Positions 6,691 to 14,506 of a DNA stretch of 64,000 bases are shown here, one piece after another. The translations under genes and the position numbers were made by a program. The DNA comes from Lachnospiraceae bacterium (lineage in GTDB: Bacteria > Bacillota > Clostridia > Lachnospirales > Lachnospiraceae). Where the stretch lies: contig CAJTHM010000024.1 in NCBI GenBank assembly GCA_910576125.1, forward strand, positions 19,941 to 83,940, in the 5' to 3' direction. Each line of letters starts with the position of its first letter. Position 1 is the stretch's first letter. Under the pieces are notes generated by a model that had not been told where the DNA came from, did not search any database, and saw only the letters and a list, made by a program, of their open reading frames with translations.

Positions 6691-8714
6691 CATACGAAGA
6701 ATTCTGCCAAAAATTTCATATCCACCTGACCAGTCAGCAGACAGAAGCCGTCCGCTCCATAGAGGGGCCAATCTTACTGCTGGCTGTTCCCGGCAGCGGG
6801 AAGACCACAGTTCTGGTAACCCGGCTGGGATATCTGGTGCACTGCGCGGGGATTGCGCCTGAAAATATTCTGACACTGACCTATACCGTGGCCGCCACCC
6901 ATGATATGGCGGCCCGGTTCGCGTCATATTTTGGAAAGGAATTAGGCTGCCGGATGGAATTTCGCACCATCAACGGAATCTGCGCCAAAATAATTGACTA
7001 CTACAGTCAATTAATAGGAAAGAAATCTTTTGACCTGGTGACAGAAGATAAGCTCATCGCAGGGCTTCTTTCCGCCATCTACCTGAGAGTAGAGGGCAGC
7101 TATGCCACAGAGGGCGATTTAAAGGGAATCAGGACTTTGATAACCTATATCAAGAACAGGATGCCAGGCAGCAGCGAAATCAACGAACTGGATAAGGAGG
7201 CCGATTGCCGGATATCGGAGATTTACAGGATTTATCGTGAGGAACTGCGCGGCCGGGGGCTGATGGACTATGACGACCAGATGCTCTACGCCCATAATAT
7301 CCTCTCAAAAAGTCCCGAGACTTTGGGGTATTTCCGCAGGAGATATCCCTATATCTGTGTAGATGAGGCACAGGATACATCCAAGATCCAGCATGCAATC
7401 ATCCGGCTGCTCGCCGGAGGGCGGCAGAATCTGTTCATGGTGGGGGACGAGGATCAGAGCATCTATGGATTCCGGGCGGCTTATCCTCAGGCCCTGCTTT
7501 CCTTTGAGCAGAATCATCCAGGGGCGACAGTGCTCCTGATGGAGGAGAATTTCCGCTCCAATGCACTGATTGTGGAGGCTGCGGACTATTTTATACAGAA
7601 GAACACCCTGCGCCATGAAAAGCATATGAGAGCAGCCAGGGAGGCCGGAGCGGATATAAGGGAAATCCCTTTGACCAGCCGCGGCGCCCAGTATGCCTAT
7701 CTTGCGAAAGTGGCGGAAGAGTGCCGGATACAGACAGCAGTCCTGTACCGGGACAATGAAAGCGCACTGCCTCTTCTGGATCTGCTGGAGCGGCGGGAGA
7801 TTCCCTACCGGATCCGGAATACGGACATGGTCTTTTTCACCCACAGAGTGGTGCAGGACATTCAGAACATCATTCTTTTTGCCCTGAATCCTAAGGATAC
7901 GGAAAGGTTCCTGCAGATTTATTACAAGCTTTCCACCTATATCAACAAGCAGGCGGCGCTGCGTATCTGTGAAATCAGCGCCGAAAAAGACATGGCTGTG
8001 CCGGAGGCGGCTGTCCGTTTCGGCCATCTGGAGGAAAAGACAGAATACAGCTGCAGAGCGGTCTGGCTGCACTTACGGCGGCTTCCTCTGGACCAGGCAG
8101 AGCAGGGCCTGGACAGAATCGCCCAGGATATGGGGTACCGGGATTATCTGAAGCGCGCAGGCATCAGCGACAGCAAACTGTTCATTTTAAAGGCCATCGC
8201 GCGCCATGAGGACAGTTTACAGGGACTGCTGGAACGGCTGGCAGTGCTTCGCAGGACGATTGAGGAAAAAAAGTACGATGCGCAGTGCAGCTTCATCCTG
8301 TCAACCATTCATGCCAGCAAAGGCCTGGAATATGACAGGGTTTATCTCATGGATGTGGCAGACGGTATCTTTCCCGAGACCGTGCCGGAGCGTATGGAAA
8401 ATATGGAGGAAAAAGAACGGCAGAACTATGAAGAAGAACGCCGTCTGTTTTACGTGGCCATTACCAGGGCAAAAGACATGCTTTCTGTCTTCCATCTGAA
8501 CAGGAAATCGGTTTTCCGTACAGAATTGTTCTCCCAGATGAAATATATGAAATTCTGTGACGCCATAGGAGAGGGCCTGATTGTAAGGCATAAAAAATTT
8601 GGAGAGGGCGTCATCGTGGAAGCCGGGCAGACCCAGGTCCTCATCCAGTTCGGCAATAGACAGAGACGGCTTGATTTGAAGACGCTCTATGAAAATGACC
8701 TGCTGGTTCTGTAG
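6687..8714 (+). CDS. UvrD/PcrA-type ATP-dependent DNA helicase
   Basis: A 675-residue superfamily 1A helicase. Motif I is LLAVPGSGKTTVLVTRLG (about residues 31-48), motif II ICVDEAQDTSKIQ (about 222-234), motif III VGDEDQSIYGFRAAYP. Motif V is STIHASKGLEYDRVYLMDVA, and motif VI is EERRLFYVAITRAKDML. The C-terminus (VRHKKFGEGVIVEAGQTQVL) is the small beta-barrel that PcrA uses to contact RNA polymerase. At 675 residues it is a little shorter than PcrA (about 740), and the N-terminal domain is compact, so it is probably an accessory UvrD paralogue for unwinding 3'-5' during repair or conflict resolution. It overlaps the preceding small ORF by 4 bases. Confidence 0.9.
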   Translation: MTYEEFCQKFHIHLTSQQTEAVRSIEGPILLLAVPGSGKTTVLVTRLGYLVHCAGIAPENILTLTYTVAATHDMAARFASYFGKELGCRMEFRTINGICAKIIDYYSQLIGKKSFDLVTEDKLIAGLLSAIYLRVEGSYATEGDLKGIRTLITYIKNRMPGSSEINELDKEADCRISEIYRIYREELRGRGLMDYDDQMLYAHNILSKSPETLGYFRRRYPYICVDEAQDTSKIQHAIIRLLAGGRQNLFMVGDEDQSIYGFRAAYPQALLSFEQNHPGATVLLMEENFRSNALIVEAADYFIQKNTLRHEKHMRAAREAGADIREIPLTSRGAQYAYLAKVAEECRIQTAVLYRDNESALPLLDLLERREIPYRIRNTDMVFFTHRVVQDIQNIILFALNPKDTERFLQIYYKLSTYINKQAALRICEISAEKDMAVPEAAVRFGHLEEKTEYSCRAVWLHLRRLPLDQAEQGLDRIAQDMGYRDYLKRAGISDSKLFILKAIARHEDSLQGLLERLAVLRRTIEEKKYDAQCSFILSTIHASKGLEYDRVYLMDVADGIFPETVPERMENMEEKERQNYEEERRLFYVAITRAKDMLSVFHLNRKSVFRTELFSQMKYMKFCDAIGEGLIVRHKKFGEGVIVEAGQTQVLIQFGNRQRRLDLKTLYENDLLVL

Positions 8715-8754
8715 GATGGCATAAAAAACGCGGGAATCTTAACTGTTCAGCAGT

Positions 8755-8991
8755 TTAAAACATTGAACCCATCATACCGATCAGCTGATCCCTCTGTACG
8801 GCATCCTCTGAACCTTTGACCCTGGAGGCCATGCCGTCCAGTTCCACCTTGCTGGCGGCAGCGCGCATGAGTTTTTCCTGAAATTCTCTTTTTTCTTCTT
8901 CCGCTTTCCGTGCCCTTCTCTCGGCTCTGGCCCGGTTCTGCAGGCGCAGATTGCTTTCCATGGTATACAGCATCTGAGTCATGTCAGTCAT
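8755..8991 (-). CDS. Small charged coiled-coil protein, unknown function
   Basis: 78 residues: MTDMTQMLYTMESNLRLQNR, then a lysine/glutamate-rich helix (RARAERRARKAEEEKREFQ) and a C-terminus ending QLIGMMGSMF. GGGAGG lies 8 bases before the chosen ATG (minus strand, 8989-8991); the longer reading from TTG 9006 is rejected. The protein is likely a cytoplasmic helical hairpin. It converges with the helicase gene with a 40-base gap. No family recognised. Confidence 0.6.
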   Translation of the reverse strand: MTDMTQMLYTMESNLRLQNRARAERRARKAEEEKREFQEKLMRAAASKVELDGMASRVKGSEDAVQRDQLIGMMGSMF

Positions 8992-9087
8992 AGATTTACC
9001 TCCCAAACGTCAATGGTTTCCTGTTGCATATAATATCGGCTGCCTTTCCTCTTTCCTTAAGCGCGGAGAGAACCGAAAGCCTGCCGA

Positions 9088-9426
9088 TTACTCCAAAACC
9101 GCATCCTCGAAAGTATTGTCCCATCCATAGCGTTTCAAATCCACTTTCCAGCCCTGGTCTGTCCGTTTTACCTCCACGCCCTCCGACTCCAGAAGAAGCT
9201 TCTGCAGGTCAGGAGTGTCAAAATAGGCGGCTCCGGCAAGCAGGCCCTTCGCGCTGACCACACGGTGGGCCGGGATATCCTCACCGGCAAGCCCGCATTT
9301 CAGGCCATAGCCCACCTGTCTGGCATTCTTTGGTTTTCCGCATAGCAGGGCAATCTGCCCATATGTGGCCACTTTGCCTTGAGGGATGCGCCTGCAGGCG
9401 ATGGCCATTTTCTGATAAAAATCCAT
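9088..9426 (-). CDS. Alkyltransferase-like (ATL) DNA-binding protein
   Basis: 112 residues matching the DNA-binding domain of O6-alkylguanine-DNA alkyltransferases: RRIPQGKVATYGQIALLCGK, ARQVGYGLKCG and IPAHRVVSAKGLLAG. The active-site motif, normally PCHR, is PAHR, so the acceptor cysteine is alanine. In ATL proteins (E. coli YbaZ, S. pombe Atl1) this change removes transferase activity; the protein flips O6-alkylguanine and marks it for nucleotide excision repair. The length fits ATLs, which lack the N-terminal domain. Start MDFYQK has AGAGGG upstream. It is followed 19 bases downstream of the kinase gene and may share its transcript. Confidence 0.88.
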   Translation of the reverse strand: MDFYQKMAIACRRIPQGKVATYGQIALLCGKPKNARQVGYGLKCGLAGEDIPAHRVVSAKGLLAGAAYFDTPDLQKLLLESEGVEVKRTDQGWKVDLKRYGWDNTFEDAVLE

Positions 9427-9445
9427 TGATGTCCCTCTTTTTATG

Positions 9446-9958
9446 CTACAAATCAATCTCGACCTGGTATTCGTCATCAATCAGGATGTAATCATTGCCG
9501 TATTTTTTGCACATTTCCAGATTGCGGGCATTTTCCTCCACGAATGTGGTCTCATTGTACCAGGAATCATCCAGACGCTTTTCGATGACAGAGGCATACT
9601 TTCTGATATCGTCAAAATGGTTCCGGATATACCTTTCGGTCATGACGAGACAATAGTACCGGATTTCTTTCAGGTAATCTTCCTCAAAATCATTTTTCCA
9701 GTCACAGGGAATATAACAGCCTTCCACGATAAGGTTCTGGCTGTTTTCAATGGCGGTCTTTGCCATCTCCCTGACAACCGGCCACAGATAGGATACCAGT
9801 TCATCGTCATCCGATGGAGTCAGATTGGTATAACCGCTTCTGATAAGGCCCATCTTCAGATGGTCAATAGACAGATAGGGGTATTGATATTTCTCCAGAA
9901 GCTTCTGGGCCAGCGCGGTCTTTCCCGTATGGGACGTGCCTGTAATCAGAATGATCAT
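9446..9958 (-). CDS. Small P-loop kinase (adenylate kinase-like)
   Basis: 170 residues. The Walker A motif is GTSHTGKTALA near the N-terminus (residues 7-17). A DHLKMGLIRSGY segment resembles the nucleoside/substrate region of small kinases, and NLIVEGCYIP a downstream strand motif. This fits P-loop NTPases annotated as adenylate kinase or 2-phosphoglycerate-kinase-like, whose substrates are unknown. The start ATG (9956-9958) has AAGGAGCG upstream; a longer reading to 9997 is not supported. It is divergent from the transporter gene at 10102, with a perfect 12-bp inverted repeat between them. Confidence 0.75.
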   Translation of the reverse strand: MIILITGTSHTGKTALAQKLLEKYQYPYLSIDHLKMGLIRSGYTNLTPSDDDELVSYLWPVVREMAKTAIENSQNLIVEGCYIPCDWKNDFEEDYLKEIRYYCLVMTERYIRNHFDDIRKYASVIEKRLDDSWYNETTFVEENARNLEMCKKYGNDYILIDDEYQVEIDL

Positions 9959-9986
9959 TTTTTCGCTCCTTGTACTATTATGATAA

Positions 9987-10022
9987 CATTTTACCACAGA
10001 TTTACCTTTTTGTGGTAAAATG
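9987..10022. promoter_or_regulatory. Perfect 12-bp inverted repeat between divergent genes
   Basis: CATTTTACCACA (9987-9998) and its exact complement TGTGGTAAAATG (10011-10022) flank a 12-base AT-rich spacer. It lies between the start of the kinase gene (minus, 9958) and the transporter gene (plus, 10102), so both neighbours begin here and neither ends. An operator or regulatory hairpin is more likely than a terminator. Confidence 0.5.
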
Positions 10023-10101
10023 ATGGAAAAGAAACAGAACTATTTTGCGGCGATTTCGTTTCCTTATTATATAAAGGACAAAATCGGAGGGAGGCCGGAT
10101 T

Positions 10102-11175
10102 ATGACAGCAATCTATTCGGTTTTACATTTGCTGGTGGACGGCATGTGCGCACTGGCCATGTTCGGCAGATTCCTTCCCCGGGGGAATGGGCATCTTTAC
10201 ATATTGCTGTACAATTTCTGCGCGTTTTCGCTGCAGATGCCTTTCGGAGTGGCTCTGGATGCGCTGTGCGGGAGCGGAAAAGAGCGGCGTGGGGAATTTC
10301 CTTTTCTGTTCGCGGCGGCAGGAGTGCTCTGTACGATTGCGGGAGTTTTCACACATCCTGTGATTCTGGGGATTGGGAATGCGCTGTTCCATGTGGGCGG
10401 CGGTGTGGGAACGATACGGGAGGACACGGCGAAAGGCCAAAAGGGCAGATGGCTGGGCATCTTTGTGGCACCGGGCGCTCTGGGGCTTTATCTGGGCACC
10501 TTATCAGGTAAAAATGGTTCCTGGAATCTGTGGATTCCCGGCACAGGTATTTTGATGCTGATGCTATGTGCCCGGGCAGTATATCAGTTGAAACGGCGGG
10601 ACAGACACAGCCGGAAGGGCAGTCTCCGGGAAAGCAGCCTGCAGGAAAATGGCAATGGGGAAGAGGCCGACGGAGGGCAGGCTTCAAAGGGAATCGCAGC
10701 CGTGGCGGCCTGCTGCATGGCAGTGGTCATACTGCGTTCCTATGTGGGAATGGCGGTTGCTTTTCCCTGGAAAACGGGAATCCTGGCGGGCACATTGGCA
10801 GTTCTCGCCGTAGCAGGAGGAAAGATAGCGGGAGGATTTACAGCCGCGCGCTATGGGCTCCCTGGGACTACGGTAATCTCCCTGGGGCTGGCGGGAATCT
10901 GCTTTCTGCTTTCTTCTTCCTGGCTCCCGGGACTGGCAGCGCTGTTTTTGTTCAATATGACCATGCCGATTACCCTGTACTGGATGGTATGCAGTGTGCC
11001 CGAAATGCCAGGCTTTGCCTTTGGGTTCCTGACATTTGCGCTGTTTCTGGGGTTCCTGCCCGCGTATTTTGGGCTGATTCCGGCGGCAGGAGGCAATCTT
11101 GCGGGATGTGCGGGCAGCATAGTGTCCCTGCTGGCGCTGGCTGCGGGATATCGGCTGACAGGGAGGGACAGATGA
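10102..11175 (+). CDS. MFS-like multi-pass membrane protein
   Basis: 357 residues with about ten to twelve hydrophobic segments. GNALFHVGGGVGTIREDT lies near residue 93, and a charged central loop (about 165-195: RRDRHSRKGSLRESSLQEN) splits the protein in two, the classic layout of a major facilitator. It is shorter than most MFS transporters (about 400), so each half may lack part of a helix. The substrate is unknown. GGAGG lies about 10 bases before the ATG. Its stop overlaps the start of the next gene (ATGA at 11172-11175), and a third secreted protein follows, forming a compact operon. Confidence 0.7.
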   Translation: MTAIYSVLHLLVDGMCALAMFGRFLPRGNGHLYILLYNFCAFSLQMPFGVALDALCGSGKERRGEFPFLFAAAGVLCTIAGVFTHPVILGIGNALFHVGGGVGTIREDTAKGQKGRWLGIFVAPGALGLYLGTLSGKNGSWNLWIPGTGILMLMLCARAVYQLKRRDRHSRKGSLRESSLQENGNGEEADGGQASKGIAAVAACCMAVVILRSYVGMAVAFPWKTGILAGTLAVLAVAGGKIAGGFTAARYGLPGTTVISLGLAGICFLLSSSWLPGLAALFLFNMTMPITLYWMVCSVPEMPGFAFGFLTFALFLGFLPAYFGLIPAAGGNLAGCAGSIVSLLALAAGYRLTGRDR

Positions 11176-11666
11176 AGACTTATCTGGTGAGGATGTTCGG
11201 CATTTCGCTGGCACTGACCATATTCGCGGAACTGATAGTGGCATTTCTGATACGATGGTTCATGAAACATATGGGAAAGGGCAGACGGAATGCGAAAGAT
11301 ACTTCCGTCGGTTCCGGCAGCCCGCAGCAGGGCGGGATAGTCCTGGGCAGCAAGAGGCATCTGGCTCTTCTGGTGGTGCTGGTGAATCTGCTGACGAATC
11401 CGCTGGCCGTGCTGCTGTGCTGGCTGGGCCGGATATATCTGCCGCCGTTTCTTTCCTTTCCGCTGCAGCTTGCGGTGGAAATGGCAGTGGTGGCGGCGGA
11501 GGCATGGATTTACCGCTGCTTTACGGAGAAGCCCGGCTGGCAGACAGGACGGCCAGTCCTGTTGGCAGTAATGGCAAACATATGTTCATGTTCATTGGGA
11601 GTCGTCTGCGCGAGACGGATTGATTTTGCGCTGTCGTTTATCCTGCGGATTAGACAGACGTGGTAG
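11172..11666 (+). CDS. Small integral membrane protein, unknown
   Basis: 164 residues with about four hydrophobic helices: SLALTIFAELIVAFLIRWF at the N-terminus, LALLVVLVNLLTNPLAVLL, LQLAVEMAVVAAEAWIY and PVLLAVMANICSCSLGVV. The start overlaps the stop of the MFS-like gene (ATGA), so it is co-translated. The pattern (V-LTNP at the second helix) is seen in uncharacterised clostridial membrane proteins. The frame is open far upstream (10530), but that stretch is a shadow of the transporter gene. Confidence 0.65.
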   Translation: MKTYLVRMFGISLALTIFAELIVAFLIRWFMKHMGKGRRNAKDTSVGSGSPQQGGIVLGSKRHLALLVVLVNLLTNPLAVLLCWLGRIYLPPFLSFPLQLAVEMAVVAAEAWIYRCFTEKPGWQTGRPVLLAVMANICSCSLGVVCARRIDFALSFILRIRQTW

Positions 11667-11692
11667 AGAGGATGGGGAACAGGAGGATGAAT

Positions 11693-12508
11693 ATGAGGAA
11701 ATTGAATTATCTGCTGGCGGCGTTGGCGTGCTGTGTCTTATGCTCTTTTCCGGTGAGGGCTGATGTGATTATGGAGCCCATGGACTCCTTCTATGAGGAA
11801 CATTCCGAGGAATGCTCCTATGTGGGGAGGGCGTTCACCGCCAACGGGCCGGACGGAAAAGTGTTCCTGTACAAGAGCCCTGAGCTGCCGGAGGTGGTGG
11901 ACACATGGGAAAATGGCTACGAAGTGTATATTCAGTTCACCTATGAGGACAGGGACGGCGTCCTGTGGGGCGTGTATGACGATTATTCCGGCACCGTGGG
12001 CTGGATGCCCATGGATTATATGGAGCTGATTTATGACAGTATTTCCTTTCAGGAGGATCATGCGGAAGAGATAACATACCAGACAGGCACTCTGGGCGGC
12101 ACATATCAGGGAGAGGCCGTCTTCCTCTGGAAATATCCCGGCTCTGAGGAATATGAACCTGTGCAGGAGGAGGCCGGCCTTCCGGATTACAACCGCGTCT
12201 ACGAGGACGGGGAGGGGCACCGCTGGGGCCTGGTGAATTATTATTTCGGCTACAGGAACGTCTGGATCTGCATCGATGCCCCTGCAGCTGACTACGGGCA
12301 GCTTTATCCTGACGGTGCGCCGCAGACGGAAATACGGCCAGCCGATAGCGACAGTGACGCGCGGAATGGTACAGACCGCATCGTGCCGAAAGCGGACAAG
12401 GGTGTGATGGGGCTGGCGATAATCCTCGTGCTCTCAGTCGCAGTCGCTACGGCGGTTCTGCTTCTGGTTTTGCGTAAGAGAGGCGTTTCGGAGAAAAAGG
12501 AAGACTGA
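11693..12508 (+). CDS. Secreted SH3-like protein with C-terminal membrane anchor
   Basis: 271 residues. The N-terminal signal peptide is MRKLNYLLAALACCVLCSFP with cleavage near VRA-DV. The ectodomain has two similar modules (DGKVFLYKSPELPEVVDTWE and GEAVFLWKYPGSEEYEPVQE), each with a GxVGW- or GLVNYY-like end, suggesting tandem SH3-type domains. A C-terminal helix (GLAIILVLSVAVATAVLLLV) followed by RKRG is a membrane anchor. AGGAGG at 11681-11686 fits ATG 11693, not ATG 11687. It is the last gene of the operon beginning at 10102. A short CATTCCGAGGAATG palindrome sits at 11801. Confidence 0.7.
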   Translation: MRKLNYLLAALACCVLCSFPVRADVIMEPMDSFYEEHSEECSYVGRAFTANGPDGKVFLYKSPELPEVVDTWENGYEVYIQFTYEDRDGVLWGVYDDYSGTVGWMPMDYMELIYDSISFQEDHAEEITYQTGTLGGTYQGEAVFLWKYPGSEEYEPVQEEAGLPDYNRVYEDGEGHRWGLVNYYFGYRNVWICIDAPAADYGQLYPDGAPQTEIRPADSDSDARNGTDRIVPKADKGVMGLAIILVLSVAVATAVLLLVLRKRGVSEKKED

Positions 12509-12602
12509 GGATTTTCAGTTGTATTTGCGGACATGATGTGGTACGCTTGGTATGGATGAAAATGAATCTATATGTAGCGATTAAATCTTGCCAATAAACC
12601 GG

Positions 12603-12657
12603 ATAAACGGCATGACTTGCTGTGCTATGTAACCGGCAAGAATTAAATGCCGTTTAT
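12603..12657 (+). promoter_or_regulatory. Long inverted repeat in leader of small gene
   Basis: ATAAACGGCAT (12603-12613) pairs exactly with ATGCCGTTTAT (12647-12657), and an inner CTTGC/GCAAG pair (12617-12621, 12636-12640) extends the fold. It ends 21 bases before the ATG at 12679 and has no U tract, so a 5'-leader regulatory structure is more likely than a terminator. An upstream CTTGCC at about 12585 could compete for the GGCAAG strand. I match it to no riboswitch class. Confidence 0.4.
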
Positions 12658-12678
12658 ATACGAATGCGGGAGGGACAG

Positions 12679-12891
12679 ATGTTTGGGAAAAAACGGATAC
12701 AGCGGGCGGATTACGACAGGGAGAACTGGCGGCCGGTTTTAAAATGCAGCATCTGCAATGGAGAACAGGTGGCAGGCTTCAAGAACATCCACACAGGGGA
12801 GTTCAAAGAGGAATGCCTTATCCAGAGCAGTTCGGAACTGGAAGAGTTCAAACAGAAATACGGAATTTCGGAAATAACCAAGGAATATTAA
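12679..12891 (+). CDS. Small conserved protein, often annotated aspartate dehydrogenase
   Basis: 70 residues: MFGKKRIQRADYDRENWRPV, then LKCSICNGEQVAGFKNIHTG and a tail ending ISEITKEY. A CxxC pair suggests metal or redox binding. Close relatives are frequent in Lachnospiraceae and, as I recall, carry the misleading label aspartate dehydrogenase although far too short for any dehydrogenase fold. ATG 12679 follows GGGAGGGACAG. The function is unknown. Confidence 0.6.
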   Translation: MFGKKRIQRADYDRENWRPVLKCSICNGEQVAGFKNIHTGEFKEECLIQSSSELEEFKQKYGISEITKEY

Positions 12892-12916
12892 GGAAACTCA
12901 GGAGAACGGAATACAT

Positions 12917-13330
12917 ATGAAAAGATTTTTATACGCAATTGTGGAAATTATAGCACGGATACACAGCCGTCTTCTGGAGCTGAACGATGCCTATGAATAC
13001 AATTTTACCGACAAAGAGCTGCATTTCCTGATAATCGGCGCACTGGGGATGGCAATGATTTTTGTAGTACATCCTGTGTTCAAGTGGCTTGCCAGAAACA
13101 ATCACATCATGATCATCAGCTGGATTTATGTATTCACTCTGATCATCGTCATAACTTTCGCTATCGAAATCGGCCAGAGAGTGACGAATACAGGAGCCAT
13201 GGAATTTGCGGATATTATGTTCGGCGTACTGGGCTTTATCAGCATGTTCCTGGTATTTTCCGTGTTCCGCGGAATCTACCACCTGATTTTGAAACTGATT
13301 CGGGGCCAAGATGAAGAAGAGCGGGACTAG
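12917..13330 (+). CDS. VanZ-like small membrane protein
   Basis: 137 residues with three hydrophobic helices (LHFLIIGALGMAMIFVV, IMIISWIYVFTLIIVITF, DIMFGVLGFISMFLVFSVF). The conserved stretch EIGQRVTNTGAMEFADIMFG resembles the ELxQ...F...D...N/G core of VanZ-like domains. VanZ raises teicoplanin resistance by an unknown mechanism, and most homologues are uncharacterised. The gene lies between a small CxxC protein and sbcD, 21 bases before the latter. Confidence 0.6.
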   Translation: MKRFLYAIVEIIARIHSRLLELNDAYEYNFTDKELHFLIIGALGMAMIFVVHPVFKWLARNNHIMIISWIYVFTLIIVITFAIEIGQRVTNTGAMEFADIMFGVLGFISMFLVFSVFRGIYHLILKLIRGQDEEERD

Positions 13331-13351
13331 AAAACATAAAAGAGGGAATCC

Positions 13352-14506
13352 ATGAAATTTTTACATATCTCAGATTTGCATATCGGAAAGCGTGTCAATG
13401 AATTCTCCATGATTCCGGACCAAAAATATATTCTGAAGCAGATATCGGATATCGCTGTTTCGGAAAGTGTGGACGCAGTGCTGATTGCGGGGGACATCTA
13501 TGACAAGCCGGTGCCCTCTGCGGAGGCCGTGCAGATATTTGACAGGTTCCTGACAGGCCTTGCGGACTTCGGGAAAAAAGTCTTTGCGGTGAGCGGCAAT
13601 CATGACTCGCCGGAGCGGATCGCGTTCGGCGCGCAGTTGATGAGCGGAAGGGGCGTGCATGTTTCTCCGGTGTACGAGGGAGAGGCGGCCTGCCGGATAT
13701 TGTCAGATGCCTATGGAGAAATCGGCGTCTATCTCCTCCCTTTCATAAAGCCCGCTATAGTCCGGCATGCGCTGGAGGGAGAGCCGGAGTGCCCGGTGCC
13801 GGAAAGCTATCAGGACGCGGTGAAATTAGCTGTAGACCGTATGGAAATAGACGGCACAAGACGCAATATCCTCATAGCCCATCAGTTCGTGACCGGGGCG
13901 GGGCGCTGCGATTCGGAGGAAGCGGCAGTGGGAGGCCTGGACAACGTGGACGGTTCGGTCTTCGACCGTTTTGACTACGTGGCTCTGGGACATATCCACA
14001 GCCCCCAGTCCGTGGGCAGAGAGTGTGTCCGATACTGCGGCACGCCTCTGAAATATTCTTTTTCCGAGGCAGAGCAGGAGAAATCCGTCACAATCGTGGA
14101 GCTGCGGGAGAAAGGACAGATTCAGCTTTCCACAGTGCCTCTGCGTCCGCTGCATGACATGCGGAAAATCAGGGGCGCCTATCTGGAAGTGATGTCCAAA
14201 TCCTTTTATCAGGATACGGACACGGAAGACTATGTGCAGATCACGCTGACGGATGAGGAGGATATTCCAGACGGCCTGCAGAGGCTCCGCACAGTCTATC
14301 CGAATCTGATGCGTCTGACTTACGACAACAGCCGCACCAGACAGGACCAGGATGTGGATGTGGCGGAGATGGTGGAACAGAAATCGGAACTGGAACTGTT
14401 CGGAGAGTTCTATGAATTGCAGAACAACCAGCCCATGAGCGGGGAACAGCATAATTTCGTGAAAAAGATGATAGAGAACCTGGCGGGGGGAGGTTATGAG
14501 GCATGA
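13352..14506 (+). CDS. sbcD: Exonuclease SbcD (Mre11-type nuclease subunit)
   Basis: 384 residues. Metal-binding phosphoesterase motifs appear in order: FLHISDLHIGKR (D-x-H), VLIAGDIYDKPVPS (GD), VSGNHDSPERI (GNHD), ILIAHQFVT and VALGHIHSPQSVG (GHxH). SbcD with SbcC forms the SbcCD/Mre11-Rad50 complex that cuts hairpins and protein-blocked ends. The stop overlaps the sbcC ATG (ATGA, 14503-14506), so subunits are made in coupled fashion. Confidence 0.96.
   Translation: MKFLHISDLHIGKRVNEFSMIPDQKYILKQISDIAVSESVDAVLIAGDIYDKPVPSAEAVQIFDRFLTGLADFGKKVFAVSGNHDSPERIAFGAQLMSGRGVHVSPVYEGEAACRILSDAYGEIGVYLLPFIKPAIVRHALEGEPECPVPESYQDAVKLAVDRMEIDGTRRNILIAHQFVTGAGRCDSEEAAVGGLDNVDGSVFDRFDYVALGHIHSPQSVGRECVRYCGTPLKYSFSEAEQEKSVTIVELREKGQIQLSTVPLRPLHDMRKIRGAYLEVMSKSFYQDTDTEDYVQITLTDEEDIPDGLQRLRTVYPNLMRLTYDNSRTRQDQDVDVAEMVEQKSELELFGEFYELQNNQPMSGEQHNFVKKMIENLAGGGYEA

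Noticed and set aside
9443..10018. 191-codon plus-strand frame
   Set aside because: Complement of the kinase gene, which has clear P-loop motifs and a ribosome-binding site.
10530..11171. Long upstream part of the frame that contains the small membrane protein
   Set aside because: It is the out-of-frame shadow of the MFS-like gene; the real start is ATG 11172 with ATGA coupling.
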